Of a stretch of DNA of 64,000 nucleotides, positions 1 through 8,021 are shown piece after piece. Where the stretch lies: positions 351,606 to 415,605 of the forward strand of contig NZ_LMUX01000021.1 of the NCBI RefSeq assembly GCF_009765705.1, given 5' to 3'. A program made the position numbers and the translations under genes. Numbering within the stretch: the stretch's first letter is position 1; each line of letters starts with the position of its first letter. The stretch comes from Burkholderia sp. L27(2015). GTDB taxonomy: Bacteria > Pseudomonadota > Gammaproteobacteria > Burkholderiales > Burkholderiaceae. Below the pieces are notes generated by a model. It was not told the origin of the DNA and ran no database searches. It worked only from the letters and a program-made list of their open reading frames with translations.

Positions 1-548
1 TCACGCTTGCCGCGGCCGGCGGTCTCGATTTGTTGGACAGGAATCCCTTCCTTGATCAGGAACGCTGCAACGGTCTGCGCCCGCCGCATGGATAGTCTGT
101 CGTTAAACGCTTGAGAACCTGCCAGATCGGTGTGACCCACGACCACGAGGTGAGGCGCAGGCCAAGTCGCCAGGTCGGCTTTTAGCTTTGTAACCGTGGC
201 AATTGACTCCGGCGCCAACTGGGTGGCGGAGTCAAACAGAAAATTGATGGTAAATGTCTCGGGGCGCGGAGGCCGAGCAGCCAATAGCTCGCCATAGCGA
301 GCCTGCACACTGGCTTGGCTATCCGTCGTCTTTTGCATGGCGCCGCCCTTGGCGACGTCAACCCCGGCATAAGCCTTGTTTATCAGTTGCTGTTCAGTGC
401 CGCTGCGGACAATGACCGCTCCGACTTTGCCGTCCGGGTCCGGCAATAGAACAATTTTGTCCGGGGTCGCGCTACACCCGGACAGAAAAGCCAGCATGGC
501 GAATGCCGCACCCAATACCAGCCGATGCTTTCGGATCACAGTATTCAA
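1..548 (-). CDS. OmpA-family lipoprotein, C-terminus cut by window edge
   Basis: The reverse strand encodes at least 182 residues running off the left end. The N-terminus has a basic stretch, a hydrophobic segment and a lipobox (LSGC), so it should be a lipoprotein. From about residue 105 it matches an OmpA/Pal peptidoglycan-binding domain: TINFLFDSAT, then VVVGHTDLAGS, then LSMRRAQTVAAFL. It probably tethers the outer membrane to peptidoglycan. Two starts are possible. TTG at 548 overlaps the fecR-like stop (TTGA) and follows a G-rich ribosome site by about 6 bases; GTG at 539 gives a protein three residues shorter. It is coupled to the FecR-domain gene upstream. From memory, FecR-OmpA pairs in Burkholderia are often followed by a CHASE2 adenylate cyclase, which would lie outside the window. 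Confidence 0.85.
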   Translation of the reverse strand, partial: MNTVIRKHRLVLGAAFAMLAFLSGCSATPDKIVLLPDPDGKVGAVIVRSGTEQQLINKAYAGVDVAKGGAMQKTTDSQASVQARYGELLAARPPRPETFTINFLFDSATQLAPESIATVTKLKADLATWPAPHLVVVGHTDLAGSQAFNDRLSMRRAQTVAAFLIKEGIPVQQIETAGRGKR

Positions 549-1012
549 GGTGCACTCCCCCCCTTACCGCCGACTTCAATGATGAATTCAGTGCCGCGCA
601 CGCCCAGCGTGGTGGTCGGCGTGCTGTAACGCACGGAATCCGGATTTGCCTGCGCCAGCTTTCCGTCAATCACTGACAAGGAGCCGCGTTTGATGGTGGC
701 GTCGAGCGCCCCCTCATAGGTCGTCGTGTTGAATGCAAACTTGTTGAGCTCGAGGACGGAATCGGAGCCCTCGGAAAGCAGGGTATTGTCACGCAGGGTG
801 ATGCCTACGGAGGATTGCGGCCCGGTCACAATGCGATCGCTGCTGTAAACTTCGCTACCGATGGCCACGCTTGGGCTTCCTCCAGGCCGCTCGATGCGCA
901 CCGTCCCCTTCAGGGTCTTGACGACGCCGGCAGCATCGGCGGCACATGCATCGGCGATAGCCATGCACCCGCACGCGAGAATCAAGGCATATTTGATGGC
1001 TTGGCTATACAT
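545..1012 (-). CDS. Exported FecR-domain protein
   Basis: This 155-residue protein has a cleavable signal peptide (about residues 1-25, ending ACAADA) followed by a single FecR domain. Supporting stretches are GTVRIERPG, SDRIVTGPQSSVGITL and TPTTTLGVRGTEF, the last being a typical FecR-domain ending. It lacks the N-terminal cytoplasmic and membrane parts of true FecR anti-sigma regulators, so it is more likely a stand-alone periplasmic protein than part of iron-dicitrate signalling. Its stop overlaps the start of the OmpA-like lipoprotein gene, so the two are probably co-translated. The exact role is unknown. Confidence 0.85.
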   Translation of the reverse strand: MYSQAIKYALILACGCMAIADACAADAAGVVKTLKGTVRIERPGGSPSVAIGSEVYSSDRIVTGPQSSVGITLRDNTLLSEGSDSVLELNKFAFNTTTYEGALDATIKRGSLSVIDGKLAQANPDSVRYSTPTTTLGVRGTEFIIEVGGKGGSAP

Positions 1013-1113
1013 AGGGGGTACCGGATGACGATCGGGGACTTCCGCGCCGTAGAGAATATGACCCCCGACCCTAATTAGTCAAGCGATGCCGCGCAGATCG
1101 GTACTCCCAAAAC

Positions 1114-1833
1114 TCAAACCAGTACGCCGCCGCCATCCACGACAATGGTCTGCCCGGTGCTGAACCGTTCGCGCATCAGGTAGAGATAAGCCTGTGCGAT
1201 ATCGTCAGGTTCGCCGATGCAGCCTGTCGGCAGTGCTGTCACGAAATGTTCATACATTGCGGTGCGGTCCGCCTCACTCATGTTGTCCCATAACGGCGTG
1301 CGAACAATGCCGGGTGACACAGTATTGACACGCAGTGGTGCTAGCTCGACGGCAAGCGCGCGGGTGAGCGATTCCATCGCGCCCAGCGAACTCGACGGAA
1401 CGGTCCACCCTTTGTTGGGGCGCAAGCTTGCGATGCCGCTGGTCAGCACAATCGAGCCGCCCTTGCGAATCGAGCCATGGCCGTATTTGACCGCTTTGAA
1501 AGCGCCCCAGTAGCGCACTTCGAATGCCCGTCGCGCGTCCTCGACATCGGTATCCACCAGCAAGCCCAGTTGCAAGCTTTCCCCGGCTGTATAGACAAGA
1601 TGGTCGAACGCACCCAGGCGTGCGAACCAGGATTTGACTTGCGCTTCCTCGGTAAAGTCGACGACCTCACCTTGGGTTCCAGCGGGCAATCCGGCAACAG
1701 CCGCGGCCACCCGCTCAGCGCTGCGCGATGCGACGATGACTTGAGCGCCTTCTTTCGCTGCCGCTGCGGCAACGGCGAAACCAATGCCGGAAGTGCCGCC
1801 GGCAACGACGATCCGTTTTCCTTCGAAGTTCAT
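1114..1833 (-). CDS. SDR-family protein lacking the canonical YxxxK
   Basis: A 239-residue short-chain dehydrogenase/reductase-fold protein. The start at 1833 was chosen because AGGAAA lies 6 bases upstream; an in-frame ATG at 1887 would add an unlikely 18-residue extension. The Rossmann motif is intact (AGGTSGIGFAV, residues 11-21), and so are the LTSG strand and the NTVSPGIVRTPL region. At the catalytic position, where classical SDRs have YxxxK, the sequence reads PSSSLGAME, so Tyr and Lys are replaced by Pro and Leu. A subgroup of SDRs is known to diverge here, so it may bind NAD(P) without classical catalysis or use another mechanism. It is followed by 365 bases without a recognisable gene and is probably monocistronic. 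Confidence 0.85.
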   Translation of the reverse strand: MNFEGKRIVVAGGTSGIGFAVAAAAAKEGAQVIVASRSAERVAAAVAGLPAGTQGEVVDFTEEAQVKSWFARLGAFDHLVYTAGESLQLGLLVDTDVEDARRAFEVRYWGAFKAVKYGHGSIRKGGSIVLTSGIASLRPNKGWTVPSSSLGAMESLTRALAVELAPLRVNTVSPGIVRTPLWDNMSEADRTAMYEHFVTALPTGCIGEPDDIAQAYLYLMRERFSTGQTIVVDGGGVLV

Positions 1834-2198
1834 GAGAATTTCCTGACTATGTGATGTGGGTCTGTGCGCGTGACGAAGCCCGCGCATTGCGCGACAAAGA
1901 CCGGTCCGCTGAATTGATTATGGGTCTGTTCAAACCGCACATGTTTTGCCGCGCTGCGCTATCGCTACCGCAACATCGACGCGCCAGGCCGCAGGGACAG
2001 GCGGCGCGGCGCATCCTCAAACGGCGCAGGCACCTTGCGCGCCATGCGTCGATCACCCAGTGCGACAAAATAACGCATGCGCCTAAGCGTAGCCGTTCAA
2101 ACTCAGGCCGCAAGCCTCGCGAGACGGGCGGCCCTTGCCGCGCCAGGTCCGCGAGTGCGCCACGCAGCCCGCGACCAGCGCCTCCTCGCAATCGAGCC
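1834..2198. other. Intergenic, no supported gene
   Basis: The reading frames crossing this stretch are Arg- and Ala-rich continuations antisense to the aldehyde dehydrogenase. None resembles a protein family or has a convincing ribosome site. It should hold the promoter of the SDR gene and the end of the dehydrogenase transcript. I see no clear terminator. Confidence 0.6.
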
Positions 2199-3719
2199 TC
2201 AGATGTCGAACTTGACGCCCTGCGCGAGCGGCAACGAACGGCTGTAGTTGATTGTGTTGGTGGCACGCCGCATATAGTTCTTCCACGCATCGGAGCCCGA
2301 TTCACGGCCACCGCCCGTTTCCTTCTCGCCCCCAAAGGCGCCGCCGATCTCCGCACCGCTCGTGCCGATGTTCACATTGGCGATGCCGCAATCGCTGCCG
2401 TCCGCGGACATGAACCGTTCGGCCTCGCGCACGTCGTTGGTAAAGATCGCCGAGGACAAACCCTGCGGCACGGCGTTGTGCATGGCCAGCGCCTCGTCGA
2501 ACGTGTCGTAGGTCATGACGTAGAGGATAGGCGCGAACGTCTCGCGCTCGACCACGGCGCTTTGCGCCGGCATGCGCACGAGCGCCGGGCGTACATAGAA
2601 AGCGTCGGGCGCGTCGAGCACCGGCACGCGTTCGCCGCCGCTCACACTGCCGCCTTCGTCGCGTGCTTGCTGCAAGGCGGACTGCATGTGGTCGAAGGCG
2701 AGTTTGTCGATCAACGGACCGACCAAGGTGTCGGCCTCAAGCGGGTCGCCGACCTTGACCGAAGCGAACGCCGCCTCAAGGCGCGCGATCAGCCCTGGCG
2801 CGACATCGCGTTGCACGATCAGACGGCGCAGCGTCGTGCAGCGCTGACCAGCGGTGCCGACCGCGGCGAACGTCACTGCGCGCACCACCATGTCGAGGTC
2901 GGCCGTGGGCGCCACGATCATGCCGTTGTTGCCGCCCAATTCGAGGATGCTGCGCCCAAGCCGTCCGGCGAGCACGCCTGCTACCTCGACACCCATACGC
3001 ACGCTGCCGGTCGCGCTGACGAGCGGCACCTTGCGCGACGCGCTCAGCGTGGCGCCGACCTCACGTCCGCCCAACACGAGTTGATGCAGCCCCGTGGGCG
3101 CCACGCCCGGATGGGCAGCGTCGAATTCGCGCAGCGCCGTGGCGAATAGCGCGTCGCAGGCGATGGCGGTTAGCGGCGTCTTCTCCGACGGCTTCCAGAT
3201 CACCGGGTCGCCGCAGACCAGCGCCAACGCCGTATTCCACGACCAGACGGCAACCGGGAAATTGAACGCCGAGATCACGGCGCACACGCCCAGCGGATGC
3301 CACGTCTCCATCATGCGATGGCCCGGCCGCTCCGACGCGATCGTCAGACCGTATAACTGGCGCGACAGGCCCACCGCGAAGTCGCAGATGTCGATCATTT
3401 CCTGCACTTCACCCTGCCCTTCGGAGGCGATCTTGCCGGCTTCGAGCGTGACAAGCCGGCCCAACTCCGCCTTGTGCCGGCGCAACACGTTGCCGAACAG
3501 GCGCACGAGTTCACCGCGCAGTGGCGCAGGCACGGTACGCCATTGGAGGAAGGCTGAGTGGGCCGCGTCGATCTTGCGTGCCACTTCAGCGGGCGTGTCG
3601 ACGGCGAGTTGCGCCAGTGTCGCGCCGTCGCGCGGCGAGCGCGCTACCAGGTCGCTGCCCTTTCTTGCGCCGAGGTCCACACCCAGCGCGGCAAAAATAT
3701 CATCGGACGGCATTTGCAT
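2199..3719 (-). CDS. amaB: Aldehyde dehydrogenase, ALDH7 type (probable piperideine-6-carboxylate dehydrogenase)
   Basis: A 506-residue NAD(P)-dependent aldehyde dehydrogenase, full length for the family. It has the cofactor-side stretch SAFNFPVAVW and WKPSEKTPL, the general-base glutamate in LELGGNNG, and the catalytic cysteine in GQRCTTLRRL. GGNNG and GQRCTT with these neighbours are characteristic of the antiquitin/ALDH7 group, whose bacterial members oxidise alpha-aminoadipate semialdehyde (piperideine-6-carboxylate) in lysine breakdown. The start at 3719 has AAGGGA six bases upstream. No other lysine-catabolic gene is adjacent, so the pathway assignment rests on family resemblance. The symbol follows Pseudomonas usage. 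Confidence 0.85.
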   Translation of the reverse strand: MQMPSDDIFAALGVDLGARKGSDLVARSPRDGATLAQLAVDTPAEVARKIDAAHSAFLQWRTVPAPLRGELVRLFGNVLRRHKAELGRLVTLEAGKIASEGQGEVQEMIDICDFAVGLSRQLYGLTIASERPGHRMMETWHPLGVCAVISAFNFPVAVWSWNTALALVCGDPVIWKPSEKTPLTAIACDALFATALREFDAAHPGVAPTGLHQLVLGGREVGATLSASRKVPLVSATGSVRMGVEVAGVLAGRLGRSILELGGNNGMIVAPTADLDMVVRAVTFAAVGTAGQRCTTLRRLIVQRDVAPGLIARLEAAFASVKVGDPLEADTLVGPLIDKLAFDHMQSALQQARDEGGSVSGGERVPVLDAPDAFYVRPALVRMPAQSAVVERETFAPILYVMTYDTFDEALAMHNAVPQGLSSAIFTNDVREAERFMSADGSDCGIANVNIGTSGAEIGGAFGGEKETGGGRESGSDAWKNYMRRATNTINYSRSLPLAQGVKFDI

Positions 3720-3891
3720 TGGATTCCCTTTAATCGTTCATAGTCCCCGCCGCCAGCGGCTTTACTGGAGGATCCTAGCATGACGATTGTCTCTCCACTT
3801 TATCGGCTGCGAAGCATAGGAGGCGTGTGAGCGGACCGTCAATAAACGGCTTCGGCTCAGGGGCATGGATGGAGTTTCGGTGCTGCAGGCG

Positions 3892-4614
3892 TTACCTAAT
3901 AAGGAATGCCCTCGGCACCGTCGACAAAATGTGCTCTTGTCGAGGTCGTCGTACCCAGCAAACATGCGCCCATACTGTGGGAGCGATCCAGGATTGGTAA
4001 GTCGGCCTGCCTGGCAGAGGTACAAAGTCCAGCGGTATCGACTCAATCCCATCGAATAGCGATGGCTGGCGCTCGACCATCGCTGCAGCGCGATCTACCC
4101 TTGCTCCGAGTGTACGGGCGGCGATAGATAGGTGACTCGCGATGCGCTGCTTGTCACTATCAAAGTGATCGAGTGTCCTCAGGTACGCGATCGCTTCGGC
4201 GTATCGCTCTTCGAGCACGCGCCTTCGCTCCGCTTGCATCTCGGTTAGCTCAAGGGCCTCAAGTGGTTGATAGTGAGTCGGAGCGGTTAGGCGGCCACCT
4301 ACCGAATTTGGGAGAGAGTCGCCGTCGTCGTTTTGCTCTTCCTTGTCTAGCCTGAAAGCAAAGTGCATTGCTGCATCGGCATACATCCCAAAGCCTTTCC
4401 ACAGTCGGGACACGATGGCGTCTTGGAAACTGCGGTCTTCCGGTTGGAAGTCCGCAGCTTGCTCAGCGTTGATGTCCTGTGCGGCCAACCATGCTTCGGT
4501 CTTGAGGTCGTCTAACGTGTGAAGGCCACGGGAGGAATTGGCGATCTTTTTCAGGCGATCCAATATGGGTGCGATCAGCCTGGAGAGAAACGAGTTGCCT
4601 TGATTAAAACTCAT
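3892..4614 (-). CDS. Uncharacterised protein next to the lipase/immunity pair
   Basis: The 240-residue reading begins MSFNQGNSF at 4614. An in-frame extension to 4827 overlaps the immunity gene, is basic and Cys-rich, and was rejected. The protein is largely helical by eye, with acidic and basic stretches, a Glu/Arg-rich segment (LTEMQAERRRVLEERY) and a C-terminal part with a possible helix-turn-helix look (RIASHLSIAARTLGARV). I do not recognise the family; a sigma-factor-like or DNA-binding role is only a guess. It shares the lower G+C of the effector/immunity genes and lies 91 bases downstream of the immunity gene on the same strand, so it could belong to that transcript. No clear ribosome site precedes the start. 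Confidence 0.55.
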   Translation of the reverse strand: MSFNQGNSFLSRLIAPILDRLKKIANSSRGLHTLDDLKTEAWLAAQDINAEQAADFQPEDRSFQDAIVSRLWKGFGMYADAAMHFAFRLDKEEQNDDGDSLPNSVGGRLTAPTHYQPLEALELTEMQAERRRVLEERYAEAIAYLRTLDHFDSDKQRIASHLSIAARTLGARVDRAAAMVERQPSLFDGIESIPLDFVPLPGRPTYQSWIAPTVWAHVCWVRRPRQEHILSTVPRAFLIR

Positions 4615-4705
4615 GCAGGGTAAGAAATTGAGGGCTGAGGAACCGTCTGCAATTGACTCGATGCGCCAACAAAATCGACAGCCATGTTTCCTCAGCGGTA
4701 GCCGA

Positions 4706-5776
4706 TCAGAAGCCGTTCGGGCGCGGGCGCAAGGTACGGGACACGGCGTCCCATAACGCAACGGCTTCAGCTTCGGTGAGCGAGGCTTTTTCTGGAGAAT
4801 CCTCACCTCTAAGACGGAGTCCGCCATTGTCCATATTTAAAGTCAAAAATGGCGTTTGTGCGCTGCCTATCTTCGAATTAGCCTCCAATGTCAAATCTTG
4901 ACCTTGGATATTGGCGAAGGTCAATCCGGCCGATAACCACTCTTCTGCTTGCATGCCTGGCAAAGCTACTGCGCCCTTCCGAATCGTTCGGTCACCGCTT
5001 TGTGCAAAAGAGGCATTAATAGCCGCACTCCGGTCGAGAAGTGTCGTAGTCTCCTGAATAGCCGAATTCGTTAGCAATTCGAAGCTCACGTCGTGCTTAT
5101 CGGGCAGCACAAATTGGACCGTAACATTTTCTTGATCGGTCGCTCTGCCTGGCATAAACCCCCCTGCAAAGCAGAAGCCCGGCTCGGTCGGAATCTCGTC
5201 CTCCATGCGGCCACGAATTTTATCCAACAGATAGCCGACAGCGCGCGCTTTGTTAGGAACGTCGTTCTTGTTCGGAAGTAGCTTGACGACCGGATCGTTG
5301 GTTTGGTCGGGGTGCGTGAAATCGCTACCCTCGATCTGCAACTTAATTTGATAGCCTCGATCCCACTTGTAACTTTCGATGACCCGCGTAGCGGGACTAA
5401 GGACATCGGGGTCACCCTGCGAAATGAAAAACCGTGATCCTGGGACCCCACCTACCGTAGTGTCGGCATACAGAAACTGATGGCCGAAACGGCTTTTAGT
5501 CGAGTTCAGTTCTTTGCTACGCGCATCCATTGCCGCTTGATAGTCTTTTAGTGTCATAGCCGTAGCTTCGACGTCCACCCCGTCAAGCGTCGCAGGAATC
5601 CCGAATATCAGTACATCGCTCGGCATGTCGATTACGTAGCGCCCCACACAGCGCGGTTTTAGGTTTGTGGTCAATTCAGTCACTATCTTTTGCTCCTGTT
5701 GCGTCAAGGGTGCTGGCCGATTACAGGCGCTCAGACCCAATACACAGCCTGCAACCAAGGCCGTGCGCCATTTCAT
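4706..5776 (-). CDS. Tli4-family lipoprotein, T6SS lipase immunity protein
   Basis: A 356-residue lipoprotein (signal ending LGLSAC, lipid-modified Cys about residue 18). Early in the mature part comes CVGRYVIDMPSDV, a motif I associate with Tli4-family immunity proteins, which have an N-terminal and a C-terminal domain of this overall length. Such proteins sit in the periplasm and neutralise a cognate phospholipase delivered by type VI secretion. The start codon overlaps the stop of the lipase gene (ATGA), the arrangement expected for an effector-immunity pair. G+C is visibly lower than in surrounding genes, which suggests transfer. The family call is from memory of sequence features, not a search. 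Confidence 0.8.
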   Translation of the reverse strand: MKWRTALVAGCVLGLSACNRPAPLTQQEQKIVTELTTNLKPRCVGRYVIDMPSDVLIFGIPATLDGVDVEATAMTLKDYQAAMDARSKELNSTKSRFGHQFLYADTTVGGVPGSRFFISQGDPDVLSPATRVIESYKWDRGYQIKLQIEGSDFTHPDQTNDPVVKLLPNKNDVPNKARAVGYLLDKIRGRMEDEIPTEPGFCFAGGFMPGRATDQENVTVQFVLPDKHDVSFELLTNSAIQETTTLLDRSAAINASFAQSGDRTIRKGAVALPGMQAEEWLSAGLTFANIQGQDLTLEANSKIGSAQTPFLTLNMDNGGLRLRGEDSPEKASLTEAEAVALWDAVSRTLRPRPNGF

Positions 5777-7434
5777 TTAAAGTCCTTGTAAGCCATGCTG
5801 GTATGTCTGACGCTGAAGGCAATCTTGGTAATGGCCCAGAGCGCAAAGCGCCGCTGCGCTTCGTTCTTATAGGCACCTTCATGGTCGACGCCCGCGTAGG
5901 GCACGCACACCTTGGCATGTCGGCTAGGGGCCGCGCCGGAGCGTCTCGGCACCGTGCCGTCTCCGTTCTCGTCAGCATCCTGCAACACGAATTCGTTGCG
6001 ACTCGGCCAGACATTCAGCGGCCCCGCGCCCCGACTTGGACCGCCATTCGAGGGCACCTCGACTATTTGGCTCCCCATCCCCGAGTCGTCAGCAGCGCCT
6101 TTATTCAACTCGTCGTCGATCGGTATAGGCGGGACATTCCAAAATCCGGGATGTAATGGCCTAGCTCGCCTCCACGCGACATTGCCCCAGGTTTTAAGCT
6201 GGGGATCGTCGCCATAGAAAGCATAGGTATTGGCGTGATATTTACCCGCTATACCGGTATTATCGTTTTTACCATCCGCACCGATATTGCCCATATGAAA
6301 GGGCTGAACCTTTTCCCGAATAATCGCTGCAAATGCGGCCCAATCCTGAGCAACCTTCGATTTCTTGGCATCAAGCGGGTTGAGCAGCTCATCGCTCACT
6401 AAGCCCCACCATCTCTTCTGCTGCAAATAGATCTCGCTGTATGGCTCGGTCTCCGGCAGACTTTTGAACTGATCGCCGTCCCGAATATTGAGCCAGCCTT
6501 TTCCATACTCAGTGGTGGGCAGCAGTTGCAGTGCGCCAGGTGACTGTGCGAAGACGGTGGTTACCTCGGGCGCATCAATCCCGAGCACATGCCTCGTTCC
6601 CCAATCACCGTCCGTTCCGGCCTTGACACGCTTGTACGCTGTCGCGGCCCCCGTGGCCGGCATCACGCCATGCACGATGCCCAACACCTTGCCTCGATAA
6701 TTGAGTATCTCTGAGTAATGTCGAGCGACCAAGCCGCCCATCGAGTGCGTCACCAGAATTACTTTCTCGCACATGTAACCGGAGCGGCTGCGGTAATAGC
6801 CCATAAAATATTCGATGCGCTCGTGCAGACGCTTAGCGGACTCGGCGTTGTCTTGCAACCAGTTGTAGCCGACGGCATGAACCGGGAACCGATAGCGGTA
6901 GGACAGGCGCACTTCGTTATAAGTCAGCACATCAATATTTAATGGATCGGTCACGGCTTTCTTCATCAACTCAGCGCGTAGCCCGTTGCGACCATGATCG
7001 GTGCCAGGATGAACATCGTTGAGCGCGTTTTCGAGCCACGCCAAGAATTCGCCATAGCTCATGTTGGCGACCTCGCCCCAGCCACGACGTTTCAATTCAG
7101 CGTCACTCTGAACGGTGCCCTGCGGGATGGCTCCGCCGTCAAACACCATCGTTTTTTTGGGGTCGAGGATCATCTTGCGCTTCGATGCGCCTTGCTTAAT
7201 CCACTCTGCCATACGCAGTTTACTGTCGGCCAACCATACGGGCTCCGGTTTGAGTGCCATATCGCTCAAATTCGACCCCATGACCCCTGGCACAAAGATC
7301 ACCGGGATGATCCTCGTAGGAACCTTGAAGCAAACGGCAACACTTTTCTCGCATGACGGTGACATAACAGTGGAGTAGTGCACCGAACCGTCTTCCGCAA
7401 TCACGGGCTCAACAACGTGCTCATTCGAGGCCAT
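5773..7434 (-). CDS. LCAT-like alpha/beta hydrolase, probable T6SS phospholipase effector
   Basis: A 553-residue hydrolase without signal peptide or membrane segment. The fold is marked by VIFVPGVMGSNL (about residues 44-55, as in LCAT/PDAT-type acyltransferases and lipases) and by the nucleophile elbow VTHSMGG (about residues 229-235). Candidate catalytic acid and base lie late, in DENGDGTVPRRS and the GVDHEG stretch. Cytoplasmic location together with a Tli4-type lipoprotein immunity gene immediately downstream (4-base overlap) points to a T6SS lipase effector, probably near Tle4. AGGAGC precedes the start at 7434. No vgrG, PAAR or T6SS core gene lies in the window, so the pair looks like an orphan that would need delivery from elsewhere. 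Confidence 0.8.
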   Translation of the reverse strand: MASNEHVVEPVIAEDGSVHYSTVMSPSCEKSVAVCFKVPTRIIPVIFVPGVMGSNLSDMALKPEPVWLADSKLRMAEWIKQGASKRKMILDPKKTMVFDGGAIPQGTVQSDAELKRRGWGEVANMSYGEFLAWLENALNDVHPGTDHGRNGLRAELMKKAVTDPLNIDVLTYNEVRLSYRYRFPVHAVGYNWLQDNAESAKRLHERIEYFMGYYRSRSGYMCEKVILVTHSMGGLVARHYSEILNYRGKVLGIVHGVMPATGAATAYKRVKAGTDGDWGTRHVLGIDAPEVTTVFAQSPGALQLLPTTEYGKGWLNIRDGDQFKSLPETEPYSEIYLQQKRWWGLVSDELLNPLDAKKSKVAQDWAAFAAIIREKVQPFHMGNIGADGKNDNTGIAGKYHANTYAFYGDDPQLKTWGNVAWRRARPLHPGFWNVPPIPIDDELNKGAADDSGMGSQIVEVPSNGGPSRGAGPLNVWPSRNEFVLQDADENGDGTVPRRSGAAPSRHAKVCVPYAGVDHEGAYKNEAQRRFALWAITKIAFSVRHTSMAYKDFK

Positions 7435-7526
7435 AGGGAAGCTCCTGCTTTGTGACGGTTACGAACAGTAAATGCCTTACTGCCCGTGCTTGGGGACGCA
7501 ATCCCCGGGCAGTCTGGCTCTCCCAT
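7401..7526 (-). pseudogene. Possible small or broken gene just upstream of the lipase
   Basis: In the frame that runs into the lipase start, the reverse strand reads as a plausible peptide: GGQWVALSLISFEEV, then MGEPDCPGIASPSTG, ending ASLWPRMSTLLSP. It looks more protein-like than the competing Arg-rich frame beginning at 7666. The only start is ATG at 7526, preceded by GAGG at 8 bases, giving 41 residues. The sensible reading continues upstream of it to a stop near 7640. It may be the end of a decayed gene once attached to the effector module (for instance a carrier or adaptor), or a genuine small protein. I do not recognise it. Confidence 0.25.
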
Positions 7527-8021
7527 CTTCTCAACCTCTTCGAATGAGATAAGCGACAGCGCAACCCATTGCCCGCCCCCATCACCTCCGGTAAATAGTG
7601 CTGCTGCCCCATCAATGCCTGGTACCCAGACTCAACCGCCCCGTACCTATCCAGCCACTTTGCCATCGCTCAGTCTCGTTATCCACGTGAAAAAGTGTGA
7701 AGACCATCCGATTTCTACTTCGTGGATAGAATCGAACACCTCACCCGCGGGTCAGAGAATAAACATATCCGAATCGAATTTTAATTATTTAATCAGTAAA
7801 ACGATGTATTTTTTTTGAGAACGAAAAATCGAGAATCGTCTTATATCAAAGCGCGATCAGACATGATATTTTTTAGAGGCGCGTCGATATGTTATGAATG
7901 GCGACGCAACGGCGCTGGACCATGGTCAGCTCACCGCTCGCCATCGCGACGAAGCTTCGTAGACAATGCGGAGAATATGGCTTGATTTAGGGAACGGCAG
8001 GGACGGCAAGAGGTGTTCCCA
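7435..8021. other. AT-rich spacer upstream of the effector module
   Basis: Apart from the doubtful remnant ending at 7401, this stretch has no supported gene. From about 7680 to 7900 it is strongly AT-rich, with T runs around 7806-7817 and 7868-7875. That is typical of horizontally acquired and H-NS-type silenced promoters. The lipase promoter is expected here. The right end holds the downstream region of the AlgE-like porin gene. Confidence 0.5.

Noticed and set aside
1851-3149. Long forward open frame of 432 codons
   Set aside because: It is antisense to the aldehyde dehydrogenase, rich in Arg, His and Ala, and has no family resemblance; typical shadow of a high-G+C gene.
7421-7666. 81-codon reverse frame upstream of the lipase
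   Set aside because: Arg-rich composition in its second half; the neighbouring frame looks more like protein there.
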